NCBI GenBank assembly: GCA_947631715.1
Contig: CANRMK010000011.1
Coordinates: forward strand, 1-15,777
Length of the DNA stretch: 15,777 nt
Reading direction: 5' to 3'
From: an uncultured Acetatifactor sp.
GTDB taxonomy: Bacteria > Bacillota > Clostridia > Lachnospirales > Lachnospiraceae
The position numbers were made by a program, and so were the translations under genes. This document shows positions 1 to 7,374 of the stretch, piece by piece. Numbering within the stretch: the first letter of the stretch is position 1; the number at the start of each line of letters is the position of its first letter. A model generated the notes under the pieces. The model was not told the origin of the DNA, ran no database searches, and worked only from the letters and a program-made list of their open reading frames with translations.

Positions 1-2307
1 GCGGAAAACTTTACACAGGAGGAGCTGACGGAATGTATCCGGTTCGGAAAGCTGTTCGGCGTCAAGGTCTATCTCACAGTCAACACGCTGTTAAGGCAGA
101 AAGAGCTCGAAGAACTGCCGGCCTACCTGGAGCCTTTTTATCTGGCTGGGCTGGACGGAGTCATTGTCCAGGATCTTGGGGTGCTCAGAGTGGTCCGGGA
201 GCGGTTTCCGGGCCTGGCGATCCACGCCAGCACACAGATGACCCTTGTGAGCGCACACGGCGCACGGCTGTTAAAGGAGATGGGGGCATGCCGCATTGTG
301 CCCGCCAGAGAATTGAGCCTTGAGGAGATTGCCGCCATCAGGCAGGAGGCGGACATAGAGCTGGAGACCTTTATTCACGGCGCTATGTGCTACTGCTATT
401 CGGGCCAGTGCCTTTTCAGCAGCATTCTCGGGGGAAGAAGCGGCAACCGCGGCAGATGCGCTCAGCCCTGCCGTCTGCCCTATGAGATCCTGGGCGGGGA
501 GACAGGGCGGAAAGGGAAAAATAAGCTTTCCTACCCCTTAAGCCTGAAAGATATGTGCACCATAGACTGTCTTCCGGCGCTCATAGAGGCCGGAATCGAT
601 TCCTTTAAGATCGAAGGCCGCATGAAAAAACCGGAATATGCTGCCGGAGTTACCGCAGTATACCGCAGATATCTGGATCTGTATTACGATCTTCGCAGAA
701 AGTCAGGGCCGGACAGGGCCAGAAAAGAATACCGGGTCAGGGAGGAGGACCGTGTTTATTTGTCCTCTCTCTACATAAGGAGCGAGACCCAGGACGGCTA
801 TTATTTTCGGCGGAACGGCCCGCAGATGATCACGCTGGATCAGCCGGCCTACAGCGGCTCTGACGAGGCGCTGCTTGCCCGGATCCGAAAGGAGTATCTG
901 GAAGACAGGCCCAGGCTTCCTGTAGAGATTCAGGCCGTATTCCGCGTGGGAGAACCGGCATCCGTGACTCTGCGCAGGGGCAGCCTTTCTGTGACTGCCA
1001 TTGGGGAGCGGGTGGAGCGGGCGCAAAAGCAGCCCCTCACAGAGGAAAATATCCGAAAGCAGCTGCAAAAGCTTGGAGACAGCTCTTTTCGTGCGGAGCG
1101 GATAGAAGTCTGCGCCGGGGAAGATATTTTCTTCCCGCTAAAGGGAATCAATGAACTGAGGCGCTCTGCGGCAGCAAAGCTGGAAAAGAAGCTTTTGGAA
1201 TCTTTGAAAATAAATAGACCAGATTGGTCAATCATTCGGGAGCAATATAGACCGAACCAGTCAACAAAAGAAAAAGAGGCAGATGACACCATATGGAATA
1301 TGCCCGAAAATACGGGGAAAACCGAATGTTTTATCTGCACGCAGAAAAAGGAGAGCAATCTTGATGCGGAAGAAAAGCAGTACCGAACCGGTCAACGGGG
1401 CGGCTGGACTGTGGCTTTGCGCACAATGGATCAGATGAAGAGCCTGGTGCGGGTATGGCAGATCTGTGAGACAAAATCCTGCAGTGCCTCCGGCGAAATG
1501 TTTTTTCCTCTCCGCAGGATCTATATAGACGGAGATCTCCTGCTGGAGCAACAGGAGGAAATCTTTGAACTCTGCCGCCAGATGGGGCGGACAGATCATC
1601 AGGTGCACAGGAAAGGAAAAGTTCGGACTGCAGTCCTGGCTGCGCTTCCCTATGTGCTGCGCAGGGAGGAGGACCCGTACCTGGACAGACTGGCCGGCCT
1701 TGTGCGGGAAGAAAAGCTGGACGGCTTCCTTGTGAGATCCCTGGATGGGATTGCCGCCGTGGCGGAATACACAGGTGAGGAAAGGCAAAAGCCGTTTATC
1801 TGTTCGGACGCCGGTGTGTATGTCTGGAACGATCGTGCAGCGGAGGAGCTTTCGGAATCTGTCTCCTGCTTCTGTCTGCCCTACGAGCTTAACGCTTCCC
1901 AGCAGCGGGAGCTGTTAAGGGCGGTCCGCCGGAGAGGTCTTCCCATATCCTGGGAAAAGATCATCTACGGCCGGATTCCCATGATGATCACGGCCGGATG
2001 CGTGGCGAAGACCGCGGGGAAATGCCTCCGGGAAAGCGGCGGGCGGATTTTAAGGCTCAGGGACCGGTACCGTGCGGAATTTCCCGTACTGCTCAACTGC
2101 AGGCATTGTTCCAATATCCTGTATAACGCTCTGCCCTTTGCGCTGCCGGGCGCAGTCTCCCACAGAGGGGACGGGGGAGATCTGCGGCTGGATTTCACCA
2201 TAGAGACAGGGTATGAGACGGAGCGGATCCTGAGGGCTTTCTGGCTGAACGGGAAGCTGCCGGAGGGGCAGTATACCTCAGGGCATGAAAGGCGCGGCGT
2301 GGAATAG
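1..2307 (+). CDS. U32 family peptidase-like protein with DUF3656, probable RNA hydroxylation enzyme (5' end missing)
   Basis: The reading frame is open from the first base, so the start lies upstream; 768 residues are visible. Near the N-terminus are HASTQMT (about residue 75) and the U32 signature ETFIHGAMCYCYSGQC (about 122-137), then GNRGRCAQPCR and FKIEGRMKKPEY, all typical of U32. The cysteines at about 130, 137, 153/157 and 186 resemble the Fe-S ligands of the U32 proteins UbiU/UbiV. Residues of about 300-390 look like DUF3656, and a second cysteine set (about 667, 675, 700, 703) sits in the tail with NCRHCSNILYN. The long form with DUF3656 resembles E. coli RlhA, which hydroxylates a cytidine in 23S rRNA, while shorter relatives (TrhP) act on tRNA uridine 34. 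The exact substrate is inference. Annotation as a collagenase or peptidase is historical and probably misleading. The next gene starts 18 bases after the stop, so the two are probably cotranscribed. Confidence 0.92.
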   Translation, partial: AENFTQEELTECIRFGKLFGVKVYLTVNTLLRQKELEELPAYLEPFYLAGLDGVIVQDLGVLRVVRERFPGLAIHASTQMTLVSAHGARLLKEMGACRIVPARELSLEEIAAIRQEADIELETFIHGAMCYCYSGQCLFSSILGGRSGNRGRCAQPCRLPYEILGGETGRKGKNKLSYPLSLKDMCTIDCLPALIEAGIDSFKIEGRMKKPEYAAGVTAVYRRYLDLYYDLRRKSGPDRARKEYRVREEDRVYLSSLYIRSETQDGYYFRRNGPQMITLDQPAYSGSDEALLARIRKEYLEDRPRLPVEIQAVFRVGEPASVTLRRGSLSVTAIGERVERAQKQPLTEENIRKQLQKLGDSSFRAERIEVCAGEDIFFPLKGINELRRSAAAKLEKKLLESLKINRPDWSIIREQYRPNQSTKEKEADDTIWNMPENTGKTECFICTQKKESNLDAEEKQYRTGQRGGWTVALRTMDQMKSLVRVWQICETKSCSASGEMFFPLRRIYIDGDLLLEQQEEIFELCRQMGRTDHQVHRKGKVRTAVLAALPYVLRREEDPYLDRLAGLVREEKLDGFLVRSLDGIAAVAEYTGEERQKPFICSDAGVYVWNDRAAEELSESVSCFCLPYELNASQQRELLRAVRRRGLPISWEKIIYGRIPMMITAGCVAKTAGKCLRESGGRILRLRDRYRAEFPVLLNCRHCSNILYNALPFALPGAVSHRGDGGDLRLDFTIETGYETERILRAFWLNGKLPEGQYTSGHERRGVE

Positions 2308-2325
2308 CTGCGAAAGGAGTTTTTG

Positions 2326-3711
2326 ATGCGTCAGTACATTACGGAGCTGTCTAAATACGCGATCACGGGCTGTATGGTCTTCTATACGCTGTTGGGTTTT
2401 TTGGGACTTTTGGGCGGCGGAAACAAAAAGCGCGGATTTTATCCCGCTCAGTGCGTCTGCATGTTCCTTGTCCAGCTTTTGTGCTTCCTGGATCTTGCCT
2501 TGGTCAGCGGGGATATGCAGTATGTCCTTTACTATGCGTTTGTACAGGTATTTCTCCTGGCAGCGGCGATCATGGTGCCCATGATCTATGAGGATGTGAA
2601 CAGGGAGCTGTTGAGCGGGATGTGCATGCTGTCCGGAATAGGGCTGTGCATGATCTCCCGGCTTTCCTTTGACAGAGCGGTGCGCCAGTATATTATCGTG
2701 CTGATTTCTCTGATCATTTCCCTGCTGATCCCATATATGTTTTCCAGGGTCCGTTTTCTGAAGAAGCTCACATGGGTCTATGGGCTTCTGGGGATAGCCA
2801 TGCTGAGCGCGGTCCTGATCTTAAGCCAGGTGACCCACGGCTCAAAGCTGTCCTTTACCATCCGTTTCACACTTGGCAAGGTCACGTTTCAGCCCTCGGA
2901 GTTCGTGAAGATCCTATTTCTGTTCTTCCTTGCGGGGCTTTTGTGGGAGGACGCTTCTTTCGTCCGGGTGGCGCTCTCCGCGGCTGTGGCGGGTATGCAT
3001 GTGGTGATCCTGGTGCTCTCCAGGGACCTGGGCAGCGCACTGATCTTTTTTGTGGGCTATGTGTTTGTGGTGTTTGCGGCGACACGCAATTATCTGTATC
3101 TGCTCCTGGGAGCGGCCGGAGGGGCGGCGGCCTCCTATATGGCGTACAGGATCTTTTCCCATGTACAGCAGAGAGTGCAGGCGTGGAGGGATCCCTGGAG
3201 CTCCATTGACAGCACCGGCTACAATGTGACACAGTCGCTATTCGCCATCGGAAGCGGAAGCTGGTTCGGAATGGGGCTTCTTAAGGGAAATCCGAACGAT
3301 ATCCCCAACGTGATGGAGGACTTCATCTTTTCTTCTGTCTGTGAGGAGCTGGGAGTGGTCTTTGGCATCTGTGTGATCCTGATCACCGTCTGGATGTTTT
3401 TGGAAATGCTGAAGACGGCCGCTCAGATCCATGACAGATTTTATCAGCTGATCGTTTACGGCATCAGCATTATGTATATTTTTCAGATCTTTCTGACTAT
3501 AGGCGGCGGAATAAAGCTGATTCCTCTGACAGGAGTGACGCTTCCCCTGTTAAGCTATGGAGGCAGTTCCGTCATGACTACCATGATCATGTTCTTTATC
3601 GTCCAGGGGATCTATATTCGGTTACAGCAGGCGGGAGGCAGGCAGTATGACGGCAGAAAGCAGGATAGGCGGCGCAGGGCGCGGACGGACGCGGGGCGCA
3701 GGGCAAGGTGA
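2326..3711 (+). CDS. FtsW/RodA/SpoVE (SEDS) family peptidoglycan glycosyltransferase
   Basis: This is an integral membrane protein of 461 residues with about twelve hydrophobic segments. SEDS proteins polymerise lipid II into glycan strands and work with a class B penicillin-binding protein, here encoded next. Family motifs visible are FQPSEFVKI, SRDLGSALIFF, GYNVTQSLFAIGSG, EDFIFSSVCEELG (containing a highly conserved Asp) and TLPLLSYGGSS. The usual length is about 370-420; the extra length is about two N-terminal membrane segments, as in some actinobacterial RodA proteins, and an Arg-rich cytoplasmic tail. I chose ATG 2326 because AAAGGAG ends six bases before it; TTG at 2323 is too close. 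The last 65 bases overlap the penicillin-binding protein gene. Whether it serves elongation, division or the spore cortex cannot be told from sequence alone. Confidence 0.93.
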   Translation: MRQYITELSKYAITGCMVFYTLLGFLGLLGGGNKKRGFYPAQCVCMFLVQLLCFLDLALVSGDMQYVLYYAFVQVFLLAAAIMVPMIYEDVNRELLSGMCMLSGIGLCMISRLSFDRAVRQYIIVLISLIISLLIPYMFSRVRFLKKLTWVYGLLGIAMLSAVLILSQVTHGSKLSFTIRFTLGKVTFQPSEFVKILFLFFLAGLLWEDASFVRVALSAAVAGMHVVILVLSRDLGSALIFFVGYVFVVFAATRNYLYLLLGAAGGAAASYMAYRIFSHVQQRVQAWRDPWSSIDSTGYNVTQSLFAIGSGSWFGMGLLKGNPNDIPNVMEDFIFSSVCEELGVVFGICVILITVWMFLEMLKTAAQIHDRFYQLIVYGISIMYIFQIFLTIGGGIKLIPLTGVTLPLLSYGGSSVMTTMIMFFIVQGIYIRLQQAGGRQYDGRKQDRRRRARTDAGRRAR

Positions 3712-5149
3712 ACAGGACAGAAAAAAACATACAGGGCACCGGGACAACAGGCGCGAGATCTGGTTCAGCGGCGTTGTCTTTCTGGTGTTATTTGTGCTGC
3801 TTACAGGGTATCTGGGGCGTTTTACGGCTGTGGACGGGCAGAAGATGATCAACAACAGCTATAACTCCAGACAGGAGCTTCTGCTCTCCAGAAACTACCG
3901 CGGGAGCATATATGCCCAGGGCGGTGAGATCCTGGCGGAGACTGTTGTGGACGCCGGGCAGAATGAGACGAGGGAATACCCGTATGGGAATCTGTTTTCG
4001 CACATTGTGGGCTACTCCACCCAGGGGCGCATGGGCGTGGAGGACCTGGCGAATTATTATCTGATCAACACGGACATTTCCCTGAGCAGCAAGGTGGCCA
4101 ACGATATGGCCGGTCTGAAGAATCCGGGGGATAACGTATACACAACGCTGGATGTGGAGCTGCAGAAGATCGCAGATGACCAGCTGGGGTTGAACAGGGG
4201 AGCCATTGTGGTGACGGAGGTCAAGACCGGAAAGGTACTGGCTATGGTGTCCCATCCGAATTTTGATCCCAATGAGATCTCGCAGATCTGGGATACCCTG
4301 CTCCATGATACGGAGAGCTCCGTCCTGGTGAACCGGGCGACCCAGGGCCTTTATCCCCCCGGATCGACCTTTAAGATCGTTACGGCTTTGGAGTATATCC
4401 GGCAGAATCCGGACGATTACAGCGAATATTCCTTTCAATGTCCCGGATACTTTAAATCCGGAGACAGCAGGATCAACTGTTTCCACGGCACGAGCCACGG
4501 CCAGCTGGACTTTGAATCGTCGTTCGCAAAATCCTGCAATGCCTCCTTTGCCAATATCGGCCTGAGCCTTGACAGGGAGAAATTCCGGAAGACCTTGGAC
4601 GAGCTCCTGTTCGACAGCAGTCTGCCGATCCCTCTGAACTATGGGGAAAGCAGAGTTGAGTCAGACGATGGGATGACGGACAGTGAAATGATGCAGACTG
4701 CCATTGGACAGGGAAAGACTCAGATGACGCCTATGCACCTGAATTTGATCACCTGTGCCATAGCGAACGGGGGCGTTCTTATGAAGCCTTACGTGATAGA
4801 ACGGGTGGAGAGCGCCGAGGGGAATCTTGTGAAAAGCTTTCGGCCGCAGACATACGGCAGGCTGATGTCGGAGACCGAGGCCGGGATTCTCGTGGAGATG
4901 ATGAAAGCGGTGGTGGAAAAGGGGACCGCCACCAGGCTTTCAGGGCACGGCTATACTGCCGCAGGCAAGACAGGATCCGCAGAGTACAATGACACAAAGG
5001 GAGACAGCCACGCCTGGTTTACAGGCTTTGCCCCGGCGGAAGACCCTGAGGTATGCGTTACGATCATCGTAGAGGGCGCGGGAAACGGCGGCGATTATGC
5101 GGTTCCCATGGCCCGACGGATCTTTGACGGCTATTTTAGGGAGGACTGA
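3647..5149 (+). CDS. Class B penicillin-binding protein (transpeptidase), PbpA/PBP2-like
   Basis: This is a 500-residue membrane-anchored transpeptidase that crosslinks peptidoglycan. It has a very basic N-terminus, one membrane segment at about residues 38-58, a short N-terminal dimerisation region, and a full catalytic domain. All three active-site motifs are present: STFK with nucleophile Ser240 and Lys243, SCN at 296-298, and KTGS at 441-444. No glycosyltransferase domain is present, so polymerisation would come from the SEDS protein upstream. The relatively short N-terminal region and the pairing with a SEDS gene resemble the rodA-pbpA pair of actinobacteria. The ATG is preceded by GGGAGG about eight bases upstream, inside the SEDS gene, so translational coupling is likely. 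I see no clear terminator after the gene. Confidence 0.95.
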   Translation: MTAESRIGGAGRGRTRGAGQGEQDRKKHTGHRDNRREIWFSGVVFLVLFVLLTGYLGRFTAVDGQKMINNSYNSRQELLLSRNYRGSIYAQGGEILAETVVDAGQNETREYPYGNLFSHIVGYSTQGRMGVEDLANYYLINTDISLSSKVANDMAGLKNPGDNVYTTLDVELQKIADDQLGLNRGAIVVTEVKTGKVLAMVSHPNFDPNEISQIWDTLLHDTESSVLVNRATQGLYPPGSTFKIVTALEYIRQNPDDYSEYSFQCPGYFKSGDSRINCFHGTSHGQLDFESSFAKSCNASFANIGLSLDREKFRKTLDELLFDSSLPIPLNYGESRVESDDGMTDSEMMQTAIGQGKTQMTPMHLNLITCAIANGGVLMKPYVIERVESAEGNLVKSFRPQTYGRLMSETEAGILVEMMKAVVEKGTATRLSGHGYTAAGKTGSAEYNDTKGDSHAWFTGFAPAEDPEVCVTIIVEGAGNGGDYAVPMARRIFDGYFRED

Positions 5150-5182
5150 TCCGGCCCCTCCGCTGATATCCACATTTTACCC

Positions 5183-5211
5183 TTGCGCTTCTGTGCGGAT
5201 TGGACTATACT
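5183..5211 (+). promoter_or_regulatory. Probable sigma-A promoter for the NUDIX gene
   Basis: TTGCGC (5183-5188) and TATACT (5206-5211) are separated by 17 bases. Transcription would begin near 5218, about 40 bases before the NUDIX start codon. The site lies in the gap after the penicillin-binding protein gene. Confidence 0.7.
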
Positions 5212-5257
5212 ATTGTCTAGTTGGTCTTTGGACACACCAGTCAGGAGGGATTGCACA

Positions 5258-5710
5258 ATGATTGAAGCAACAAGCTGTGGTGGTGTGGTGATTTTTCGGG
5301 GCAAGATCCTGCTCTTGTATAAAAATGTGAAGAACAAGTATGAGGGCTGGGTGCTGCCCAAGGGCACCGTGGAGGAAGGCGAGGATTACAAGGAAACCGC
5401 GCTGAGAGAGGTGCTGGAGGAATCGGGGGCGAAAGCCACTATCATAAAGTACATCGGAAAGAGTGAGTACAGCTTTAATGTGCCGGAGGACACGGTAGAA
5501 AAGGAAGTCCACTGGTACCTGATGATGGCGGACAGCTATTACAGCAAACCACAGAAAGAGGAATTCTTTGTGGATTCCGGATTCTACAAATACCATGAGG
5601 CGTATCATCTGCTGAAATTTTCCAATGAAAAACAGATTTTGGAGAGAGCGTTTTCAGAGTATCAGGAATTAAAGAAGAGCAATTTATGGGGCAGCCGGAA
5701 ATATTATTGA
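5258..5710 (+). CDS. NUDIX hydrolase
   Basis: This is a 150-residue single-domain cytoplasmic protein. A complete NUDIX box is visible starting at GTVEEGEDYKETA and ending REVLEESGA (pattern G-x5-E-x7-R-E-x2-E-E-x-G), which binds the divalent metal that drives cleavage of nucleoside diphosphate linkages. The N-terminal strand SCGGVVIF and the WVLPKG segment just before the box are typical. The substrate cannot be told: dinucleoside polyphosphates, oxidised nucleotides and sugar nucleotides are all possible. I chose ATG 5258 because AGGAGG lies just upstream and the promoter covers the longer in-frame extension. It appears to be a single-gene transcription unit with its own promoter and terminator. 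The final codons and stop lie inside the terminator hairpin. Confidence 0.93.
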   Translation: MIEATSCGGVVIFRGKILLLYKNVKNKYEGWVLPKGTVEEGEDYKETALREVLEESGAKATIIKYIGKSEYSFNVPEDTVEKEVHWYLMMADSYYSKPQKEEFFVDSGFYKYHEAYHLLKFSNEKQILERAFSEYQELKKSNLWGSRKYY

Positions 5711-5728
5711 AGTATTTCCGGCTGTTTT
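5692..5728 (+). terminator. Rho-independent terminator overlapping the NUDIX stop codon
   Basis: A perfect 12-bp stem (5692-5703 with 5713-5724, left arm CAGCCGGAAATA) encloses a nine-base loop that contains the TGA stop at 5708-5710; it is followed by TTTTCC. The T-tract is short. It separates the NUDIX gene from the convergent HD-GYP gene. Confidence 0.8.
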
Positions 5729-5756
5729 CCTGCTGCAAGGGACGTATGCTGTCTCT

Positions 5757-6809
5757 TTACATCATTTTCACGATTTCCAGCTCAGGGTGCTCTAACAGAT
5801 CCAGCGCCTGGTCTTTGCTGTTTTTCAGCACAGGCCTGGAAAAGCGGTCGGGGTGTATGAGGACTACATCCCAGACGGATTCATCGTTCAATACCACAGA
5901 AGAGCCGATCTGGGCATCTGCGATGCGTTTCATCAGAGGGACCAGTATTTCGGCATCGTATTGGGCAATGTTTCGCTCGAAGTGCCCGATGATCTGCAGC
6001 GGGGTAAGAGCGCTGCGGTGCGGCCGGGGCGACGCCATGGCGAGATATGTGTCCACGATGGCCAGATACCGGGCATAGATCCCAATATTGTCCCCCTTTG
6101 CGTGGGTGGGGTATCCGCTGCCGTCCATCCGCTCATGATGGGTGAGCACTGCGTCCTCGATCTTAGGATCCAGCCCCAGAGAATTGATCATAGACCAGCC
6201 GATGGCAGTGTGGCGCTTCACGGTCTCGAACTCTTCCTCTGTGAGCTTTCCCGGGTGCCAGAGCAGGTCATAAGGGATCTTCAGCTTGCCGATATCGTAA
6301 TAGAAGCCCGCAAGCACCAGATTTTTTTTGTCGAGATCAGAGATTTCCATCCATTCGGCGAAAGCTCCGGCCAGCAGACTGGAATTAAGGCTGTGGTTGA
6401 TCGTGAGTTCGTCTTCATTCGGCATCAGATTATACAGATAATCCAGTAATACGGATCCGTTGGCATAGGTAGAACGCATGTCAGAGTAAATGGCCAGGAG
6501 CAGCTTCTCCGGGATCAGCTTTCCCTCATTTACAAAGTCATTCATCAGATGGCGGCAGCGGATCAGGTTTTTGCCGTGCTTTTCCTCGAACAGCTTAAAA
6601 TCCTGGGAGCAGCGGAGTTTCTCATAATGTGTGGACGCCAGGTCGATATCTTCCATGATCGTGCAGACGAGGACAGAGCAGCGCTTCAGCCTGTCAATAT
6701 TATTCTGGGTGAGGACAGTGCCCGCCGGGAACAGGACATTTCCCTGGCTGATCACATCTTCCCCAAGTATCATTCCCGGATACAGTTCCATTCTGGCAAT
6801 CGCTTTCAT
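5757..6809 (-). CDS. HD-GYP domain protein with degenerate HD pair
   Basis: This is a 350-residue soluble protein. The N-terminal part (MKAIARMELYPGMILGEDV, about 1-60) resembles the small domain that often precedes HD-GYP domains in clostridia. The C-terminal half is an HD-GYP domain, a family that degrades cyclic di-GMP. Matching residues are H139, D172, K175, H200, H224-H225, the HHERMDGSGYP motif (224-234) and D253. However, the canonical HD pair reads Y171-D172 (YYDIGK), so one metal-binding histidine is missing, and the usual VADVYDAL-like stretch reads IVDTYLAM. The protein may be a weak or inactive phosphodiesterase, or a binding or scaffold protein; that is inference. The start ATG has AAAGGAG eight bases upstream. 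It is transcribed alone from its own promoter, convergent to NUDIX and divergent from the next operon. No GGDEF or membrane domain is attached. Confidence 0.9.
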   Translation of the reverse strand: MKAIARMELYPGMILGEDVISQGNVLFPAGTVLTQNNIDRLKRCSVLVCTIMEDIDLASTHYEKLRCSQDFKLFEEKHGKNLIRCRHLMNDFVNEGKLIPEKLLLAIYSDMRSTYANGSVLLDYLYNLMPNEDELTINHSLNSSLLAGAFAEWMEISDLDKKNLVLAGFYYDIGKLKIPYDLLWHPGKLTEEEFETVKRHTAIGWSMINSLGLDPKIEDAVLTHHERMDGSGYPTHAKGDNIGIYARYLAIVDTYLAMASPRPHRSALTPLQIIGHFERNIAQYDAEILVPLMKRIADAQIGSSVVLNDESVWDVVLIHPDRFSRPVLKNSKDQALDLLEHPELEIVKMM

Positions 6810-6838
6810 ATGAGAGTCTCCTTTCTTCCCCTAATTAC

Positions 6839-6866
6839 AGTATATGTTTTTTTGGAAAAATGTCAA
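6839..6866 (-). promoter_or_regulatory. Sigma-A promoter for the HD-GYP gene
   Basis: Read on the minus strand: consensus TTGACA (6861-6866), a 16-base AT-rich spacer, and TATACT (6839-6844). Transcription would begin just upstream of the ribosome binding site of the HD-GYP gene, giving a short leader. Confidence 0.8.
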
Positions 6867-6969
6867 TTCCTGCCGAACGGCTTTCCGGAAGAACATCGGC
6901 AGTACCGGGCTGAATATGACGGATGGGCTGAACAGATACAAAAAAACAGCAGCTTGGGACGAGTTTTTG

Positions 6970-6998
6970 GTTACAAAACCGGATTCCTATGTTATACT
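6970..6998 (+). promoter_or_regulatory. Extended -10 promoter for the 7051-9738 gene cluster
   Basis: GTTACA (6970-6975), a 17-base spacer and TATACT (6993-6998), with TG placed one base before the -10 box (extended -10). Transcription would begin near 7005. This supports the start codon at 7051 over the ATG at 7021. Confidence 0.7.
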
Positions 6999-7011
6999 TA
7001 TTTTAAATGAG

Positions 7012-7039
7012 CTTCTTTAAATGAACTTCTCTAAAGAAG
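7012..7039 (+). promoter_or_regulatory. Leader hairpin overlapping the ribosome binding site
   Basis: A perfect 8-bp inverted repeat CTTCTTTA (7012-7019) and TAAAGAAG (7032-7039) with a 12-base loop. The right arm contains most of the GAAGGG ribosome binding site used by the gene at 7051. The left arm and loop fall in a 14-base tandem direct repeat (7005-7018 and 7019-7032, 12 of 14 bases equal). The hairpin could mask the binding site, but a regulatory role is inference. Confidence 0.45.
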
Positions 7040-7050
7040 GGATGGTGCCC

Positions 7051-7374
7051 ATGGCAGTTGAGATCGCCTATCGCCCCGGACTGTATCTGGGGGAGAGCAT
7101 CAGGGAGGAAAAACTGGATAAGATCAAGAAAAAACTGGAAAAGAAACCGCTTCTTTCCGGCGTGGTGCTGATCGCGCTGTCCCGAAATGCATCTGATCAG
7201 CTGGAGATCTATGAGGCAAGACAGCTTGTCCAGAGCTATTACCGGAAGCACCCGCCATATGTGGTAGGGCTTGCCGGAAGCCGCGAGGAAGCCGAAAAGA
7301 TAGTGGAACAGATGGTCCGGGACTGTGTAGAAAACAGAGGGGACTGTGCGCTGAAGGAGTATTTGTTATGTTAG
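7051..7374 (+). CDS. Conserved-looking hypothetical protein, 107 residues
   Basis: I do not recognise this family. It is a small soluble protein beginning MAVEIAYRPGLYLGESI, with a Lys-rich helical stretch (EEKLDKIKKKLEKK), a hydrophobic strand (SGVVLIALS), and a mixed helix/strand second half ending in EEAEKIVEQMVRDCVE; this suggests a compact alpha/beta fold. There is no signal peptide, membrane segment or obvious catalytic motif. Two in-frame ATGs lie upstream (7021, 7042); I prefer 7051 because GAAGGG lies about nine bases upstream and the promoter would put 7021 almost at the transcript start. The gene overlaps the DUF2953 gene by seven bases, so the two are probably translationally coupled and functionally linked, but no function can be assigned. 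Confidence 0.72.
   Translation: MAVEIAYRPGLYLGESIREEKLDKIKKKLEKKPLLSGVVLIALSRNASDQLEIYEARQLVQSYYRKHPPYVVGLAGSREEAEKIVEQMVRDCVENRGDCALKEYLLC

Noticed and set aside
33..323. Plus-strand open frame at the window start in a second frame
   Set aside because: It overlaps the U32 frame, which is continuous from base 1 and matches family motifs.
5853..6449. Plus-strand open frame of 198 residues
   Set aside because: It lies opposite the HD-GYP gene, which has clear motifs, promoter and ribosome binding site on the minus strand.
7021..7050. ATG 7021 as start of the 107-residue protein
   Set aside because: It would lie about 16 bases from the transcript start with no binding site; GAAGGG fits ATG 7051. 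Not excluded outright.
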